Shown piece by piece: positions 8,596-11,600 of a stretch of 11,600 bases of DNA. Every line of letters starts with the position of its first letter. Within the stretch, counting starts at the first letter, position 1. Position numbers and translations under genes: made by a program. Below the pieces are notes generated by a model, which saw only the letters and a list, made by a program, of their open reading frames with translations, had not been told where the DNA came from and searched no databases. Origin of the DNA: an uncultured Lysobacteraceae bacterium (lineage in GTDB: Bacteria > Pseudomonadota > Gammaproteobacteria > Xanthomonadales > Rhodanobacteraceae); contig CAMLLF010000050.1 of the NCBI GenBank assembly GCA_946480705.1, positions 1-11,600 of the forward strand, in the 5' to 3' direction.

Positions 8596-10650
8596 ATGAA
8601 ACACCGCCTGATCAAACCCCTCGTGCTCGCCGTAGGCCTGGCCTGCAGCGGCTTCGCGCTCGCGAACAAGATCGAGCTGACCCGCGGCATCGACGTCAAG
8701 CAGTTCGACGCGCAACGCAAGGTCTGCGACGACCTGTTCGGCTACGTCAACGCGAACTGGCTCAAGGCCAACGCGATCCCGGGCGACCGCTCGACCTGGG
8801 GCAGCTTCGAGCAGCTCGACGAAGCGTCGATCCACGCGACGCACGAAATCGCGGAAGCCGCCGCGAAGAACCTCGCCACGCTCGATCCGGCGTCGATCGA
8901 CGCGAAGATCGGCGCGTTCTACAAGAGCGGCATGGACGCGGCGGCGGCCAACAAGGCCGGCGTCGCGCCGATCGCGGACTGGCTCAAGCGCGTCGACAGC
9001 CTGAAGTCGCCCGAGGACATCGTCGGCTTCGTCCACGACACGCATGCGGCCGGCCTCGGTCTGCTGTTCAACTTCGGCGGCGAGGCCGACTTCAAGAACT
9101 CGTCGATGGAGATCGCGTATGCGTTCCAGGGCGGCCTCGGCCTGCCCGAGCGCGCCTATTACCTCGAGGACGGCAAGGACGGCAGCTACAAGAAGATCCG
9201 CGAGGCCTATCAGGCCTACGTCGCGCAGCTGCTCGAACTCGGCGGAACGCCGAAGGCCGCGGCGACCAAACAGGCCGAGAGCGTGCTCGCGTTCGAGAAG
9301 CGCCTTGCGACCGCATCGCTCGCGCCGGTCGAACTGCGTTCGCCGGAGAACCAGTACAACTTCGTGACGCTCGACGAGGCGCAGAAGAAGAATCCGCATT
9401 TCGGCTGGAACAAGTTCTTCGCGCGCCAGAACCTCTCCGACAGCAAGGGCTTCTCGCTGTCGCAGCCCAAGTTCTTCGCCGAAGTCGACACGATGATCGA
9501 GCAGGTGCCCGTCGCCGACTGGCAGGCGTACCTGCGCTTCAAGACGCTCGACGGCGCGGCGCCGTACCTGACCGACGCACTGGCCGAGGCGCACTTCGGT
9601 TTCCACGGCAAGACGCTGCGCGGCCAGCAGGAAAACCAGCCGCGCTGGAAGCGCGTCATGGAGTCGATCGAGAACGGCATGGGCATGGCGATGGGCCAAC
9701 TCTACGTCGCGAAGAACTTCCCGCCGGAAGCCAAGCAGCGCGCGCAGGAACTCGTCGACAATCTGCGGCAGGCGACGAAGGCGCGCATCGAGAAGCTCGA
9801 CTGGATGAGCGCCGACACGAAGAAGAAGGCGCTCGAGAAGTGGGCGTCGTTCACGCCGAAGATCGGCTATCCGGAAGACTGGCGCAAATGGGACGGCCTG
9901 ACGGTCAAGGCCGACAACTATTTCGCGAATGTCGCCGCTGCAGCCAGGTTCAACAACGACTGGGCCATGTCGAAGATCAACAAGCCGGTCGACCGCCGCG
10001 AATGGGGCATGACGCCGCAGACCGTCAATGCGTATTACAACCCGCTGCAGAACGAGATCGTGTTCCCCGCTGCGATCCTGCAGCCGCCGTTCTTCGACGC
10101 CAAGGCCGACGACGCGCTGAACTACGGCGGCATCGGCGCGGTGATCGGCCATGAGATCCTGCACGGCTACGACGACGAAGGCAGCAAGTTCGACGCGAAG
10201 GGCAACCTCGCCGACTGGTGGACGAAGGAAGACCGCGAGAAGTTCGACGCGCGCACCGACCGGCTCGTCAAGCAGTTCGACGACTACGTCGCGATCGACG
10301 GCCTGCACGTGAAGGGCAAGCTCACGCTCGGCGAGAACATCGCCGATCTCGGCGGCCTCGCGGTTTCCTACGATGCGTTCAAGCTCGCGCAGAGCAAGGC
10401 CAAGGACCCGAACGCGAAGATCGACGGGCTGTCGCCCGACCAGCGCTTCTTCCTGAACTTCGCCCAGGTCTGGCGCCGAGCGTTCCGCGACGCCGAACTC
10501 AAGCGCCGCCTCAACGTCGATCCGCACGCGCCGGCGCAGTTCCGCGCGGTCGGCGCGCCGTCGAATATGCCGGCCTTCGCCGACGCGTTCGGCTGCAAGG
10601 CCGGCGACGCGATGGTCCGCAGCGGCGAGAAGCAAGTGAAGATCTGGTAA
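8596..10650 (+). CDS. M13 family zinc metallopeptidase (PepO/neprilysin-like), exported, second copy
   Basis: A 684-residue paralogue of the preceding gene. The signal peptide ends with ALA at residues 21-23. Cys17 sits in a GLAC context that lacks the usual hydrophobic -3 residue, so a lipoprotein is less likely than signal peptidase I cleavage. The mature start has VCDDLFGYVNANWL (Cys44). Catalytic motifs are NAYYNP (Asn478), HEILH (His519-Glu520-His523) and GENIADLGG (Glu580, Asp584), ending in VKIW. Near-identical blocks shared with copy one (MTPQTVNAYYNPLQNEIVFPA, NYGGIG, FDAKGNLA, LTLGENIADLGGL) indicate a tandem duplication, while the N-terminal halves differ more. The ATG has AGAGG 6 nt upstream. 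A strong terminator follows at 10674, so the pair probably forms one transcription unit ending there. Substrate preference cannot be read from sequence. Confidence 0.93.
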   Translation: MKHRLIKPLVLAVGLACSGFALANKIELTRGIDVKQFDAQRKVCDDLFGYVNANWLKANAIPGDRSTWGSFEQLDEASIHATHEIAEAAAKNLATLDPASIDAKIGAFYKSGMDAAAANKAGVAPIADWLKRVDSLKSPEDIVGFVHDTHAAGLGLLFNFGGEADFKNSSMEIAYAFQGGLGLPERAYYLEDGKDGSYKKIREAYQAYVAQLLELGGTPKAAATKQAESVLAFEKRLATASLAPVELRSPENQYNFVTLDEAQKKNPHFGWNKFFARQNLSDSKGFSLSQPKFFAEVDTMIEQVPVADWQAYLRFKTLDGAAPYLTDALAEAHFGFHGKTLRGQQENQPRWKRVMESIENGMGMAMGQLYVAKNFPPEAKQRAQELVDNLRQATKARIEKLDWMSADTKKKALEKWASFTPKIGYPEDWRKWDGLTVKADNYFANVAAAARFNNDWAMSKINKPVDRREWGMTPQTVNAYYNPLQNEIVFPAAILQPPFFDAKADDALNYGGIGAVIGHEILHGYDDEGSKFDAKGNLADWWTKEDREKFDARTDRLVKQFDDYVAIDGLHVKGKLTLGENIADLGGLAVSYDAFKLAQSKAKDPNAKIDGLSPDQRFFLNFAQVWRRAFRDAELKRRLNVDPHAPAQFRAVGAPSNMPAFADAFGCKAGDAMVRSGEKQVKIW

Positions 10651-10667
10651 CCGGAACGCGATCCGGT
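10650..10667. other. Hairpin immediately after the second M13 gene
   Basis: ACCGGA (10650-10655) and TCCGGT (10662-10667) pair around ACGCGA. It begins at the stop codon and precedes the main terminator by 6 bases. It could protect the mRNA 3' end or may have no role. Confidence 0.45.
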
Positions 10668-10673
10668 CACGAC

Positions 10674-10701
10674 GAGGGCGCCGCAGGGCGCCCTCTTTTT
10701 T
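10674..10701 (+). terminator. Intrinsic terminator of the M13 peptidase unit
   Basis: A perfect 9-bp GC-rich stem, GAGGGCGCC (10674-10682) with GGCGCCCTC (10687-10695), closes a GCAG loop and is followed directly by six T residues (10696-10701). It lies 23 bases after the stop of the second M13 gene and separates it from the PLA2-like gene. Confidence 0.95.
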
Positions 10702-10765
10702 CGCGCGTGATCGATTCGCCCGCTCCGTATCGAGTCTGCAGCCGGGACGCGCATGAGTCGCGCCT

Positions 10766-10802
10766 CGGCATCGGCCGCGCAGTCCGCGCGGGACCGATGC
10801 CG
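10766..10802 (+). promoter_or_regulatory. Strong hairpin in the leader of the PLA2-like gene
   Basis: CGGCATCGGCCGCGC (10766-10780) pairs fully with GCGCGG (10786-10791) and CCGATGCCG (10794-10802), with loop AGTCC and a 2-nt GA bulge. This gives 15 base pairs, almost all G-C. It ends 11 bases before the AAGGAG ribosome site (10814-10819). There is no T-run, so it is not an ordinary terminator. An mRNA-stabilising structure, a protein-binding site or a REP-like element are possible. Confidence 0.6.
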
Positions 10803-10813
10803 CCGACCAGACC

Positions 10814-10819
10814 AAGGAG
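10814..10819 (+). promoter_or_regulatory. Shine-Dalgarno of the PLA2-like gene
   Basis: AAGGAG lies 7 nt before the ATG at 10827 and fixes this start within a longer open frame that runs back into the second M13 gene. Confidence 0.8.
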
Positions 10820-10826
10820 CCACGCC

Positions 10827-11555
10827 ATGTCCATCGCAACCTTTTTTCGTTTCGCTGCCGCCGTCGGATTCGCGGGACTGATCGCCGGCACGCCGGCCTC
10901 CGCGCAGACGACGATGCCGCCCGTCATCGTCGAGGCGACCGCCATTCCGTCCGGGCGCGTGATCTGCTCCGGCTACGGCTGCGCCACGCTGCTGATGACG
11001 ATGATGTCCGAATACAGCGTCGAGCACGGCACGGCGGACGAACCGATCTCGCCCGACGACGCCGTCATCGACCGTTCGCAGTTCTGCGCGCGGCAGCGCG
11101 CCGAAAAGCCGCAGAACTGTCCGGCCAGCGATCCGCCGCCGGTGCCCGGCGTCAACGTCGATTTCTCGCTGTACATGGGACAGATTTCGGACGGCTGCTA
11201 TGGCCATTGGGAAAGCGGCATCGAAGGCGAAATGTCCTACGACCTGCGCCTGCAGTTCAGCGGCAACGCCGACCAGCCCATGAGCGGCGCGTATTTCGGC
11301 AACGCCTGCCGCTCGCACGATGCCTGCTATGCGGCGCAGCTCGGCCAGAGCCACTGCGACTCGAATTTCCTCGACGCGCTCGATGACGCGTGCGGCGCGG
11401 CTGGCATCAATGCAGCGACCTGCGCGCGCTTCGCTTCCGCCTACGCGTCCGCGCTGTCGCGCAACGGCGGCTATGCCTACGACTCACACGGTCTCGCCGC
11501 GGAATGCGCGATGTGGCACCACGACATGGAACAAAACCAGTGTCCGAAGCAGTGA
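10827..11555 (+). CDS. Secreted cysteine-rich protein with phospholipase-A2-like motif
   Basis: A 242-residue exported protein. The signal peptide is clear, with probable cleavage after Ala26 (PASA before QTT). The mature part has 12 cysteines, an even number that fits disulfide bonding outside the cytoplasm. The C-terminal half has NACRSHDACY (Cys161, His164, Asp165, Cys167, Tyr168), followed by HCDSNFLDAL and DAC (177-189). This matches the C-x-x-H-D-x-C-Y helix of phospholipase A2, where His-Asp forms the catalytic dyad. DGCYGHW at 122-128, upstream, could be the calcium-loop counterpart. The N-terminal part (27-120) contains VICSGYGC and a Pro-rich stretch and matches no domain I recognise. 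If active it would hydrolyse a phospholipid acyl ester; a non-enzymatic PLA2-like fold is also possible. The ATG has AAGGAG 7 nt upstream. It is separated from the M13 genes by a terminator, so it probably has its own promoter. Confidence 0.75.
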   Translation: MSIATFFRFAAAVGFAGLIAGTPASAQTTMPPVIVEATAIPSGRVICSGYGCATLLMTMMSEYSVEHGTADEPISPDDAVIDRSQFCARQRAEKPQNCPASDPPPVPGVNVDFSLYMGQISDGCYGHWESGIEGEMSYDLRLQFSGNADQPMSGAYFGNACRSHDACYAAQLGQSHCDSNFLDALDDACGAAGINAATCARFASAYASALSRNGGYAYDSHGLAAECAMWHHDMEQNQCPKQ

Positions 11556-11561
11556 TGAGCG

Positions 11562-11600
11562 ACTAGGGCGTGTTAACACTATTTACGAATGAGCCTCCAT
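11562..11600. other. A/T-rich palindromic boundary, possible insertion-sequence end
   Basis: Just after the PLA2-like stop codon the base composition shifts sharply. The perfect 10-bp palindrome GTGTTAACAC (11570-11579) is followed by TATTTACGAATGAG, and CTAG precedes it at 11563-11566. The pattern looks like an IS terminus or a dispersed repeat, but no transposase lies in the window and I cannot name a family. Confidence 0.3.

Noticed and set aside
6384..8720. Minus-strand open frame of 778 codons opposite the first M13 gene
   Set aside because: The plus strand has a complete M13 peptidase with signal peptide and catalytic motifs. The antisense frame has arginine-, valine- and histidine-rich low-complexity sequence with no domain, as expected opposite a high-GC gene.
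10218..10826. Extension of the PLA2-like gene upstream into the second M13 gene
   Set aside because: The frame is open but the signal peptide and AAGGAG site place the start at 10827, and a terminator lies in between.
8209..10839. Minus-strand open frame of 876 codons opposite the second M13 gene
   Set aside because: It spans the end of one M13 gene, all of the other, the terminator and the next leader, has no recognisable domain, and mirrors third-position GC bias.

Overview
The window is high-G+C bacterial chromosome (about two thirds G+C by eye) with short gaps and strong third-position GC bias. The closest fit is a gammaproteobacterium of the Lysobacterales (Xanthomonadales). The reasons are the amgK-murU pair, the tandem exported M13 peptidases, and extragenic repeats of the GGGAATCGGGAATCG and GTAGGTCGGG types that I associate with this group. 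This placement is inference; there is no rRNA or housekeeping marker to fix it.

Layout. (1) Positions 1-2236, plus strand: the 3' end of a beta-propeller (PD40/TolB-like) protein, then amgK and murU, which overlap by 4 bp. AmgK and MurU turn salvaged N-acetylmuramic acid into UDP-MurNAc, so this is a cell-wall recycling unit. (2) Positions 2223-2259: a perfect 10-bp inverted repeat of REP type at a convergent gene junction; both flanking genes have their stop codons inside it. (3) Positions 2256-6353, minus strand: in transcription order, a beta-CASP metallo-beta-lactamase-fold RNase-like protein, a class I glutamine amidotransferase-like protein, and a Tat-exported flavin amine oxidase that looks like a lipoprotein. 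The two gaps between these genes carry palindromic repeats, one of them a ~125-bp MITE-like element. (4) Positions 6504-10650, plus strand: two tandem paralogous M13 (neprilysin/PepO-like) zinc metallopeptidases with signal peptides, closed by a clear intrinsic terminator at 10674-10701. (5) Positions 10827-11555, plus strand: a secreted, 12-cysteine protein with a phospholipase-A2-like C-x-x-H-D-x-C-Y signature, preceded by a strong 5'-leader hairpin. (6) The last ~35 bases turn abruptly A/T-richer around a GTGTTAACAC palindrome and may be the edge of an insertion element.

Most of the window is ordinary chromosomal housekeeping and envelope biology. Four of the intact genes encode exported proteins (amine oxidase, two M13 peptidases, PLA2-like protein) and two act in peptidoglycan salvage. 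I see no defence, CRISPR or phage system. The less explained parts are the repeat elements at the gene boundaries, the repeat-borne stop codons, the leader hairpin and the PLA2-like protein.
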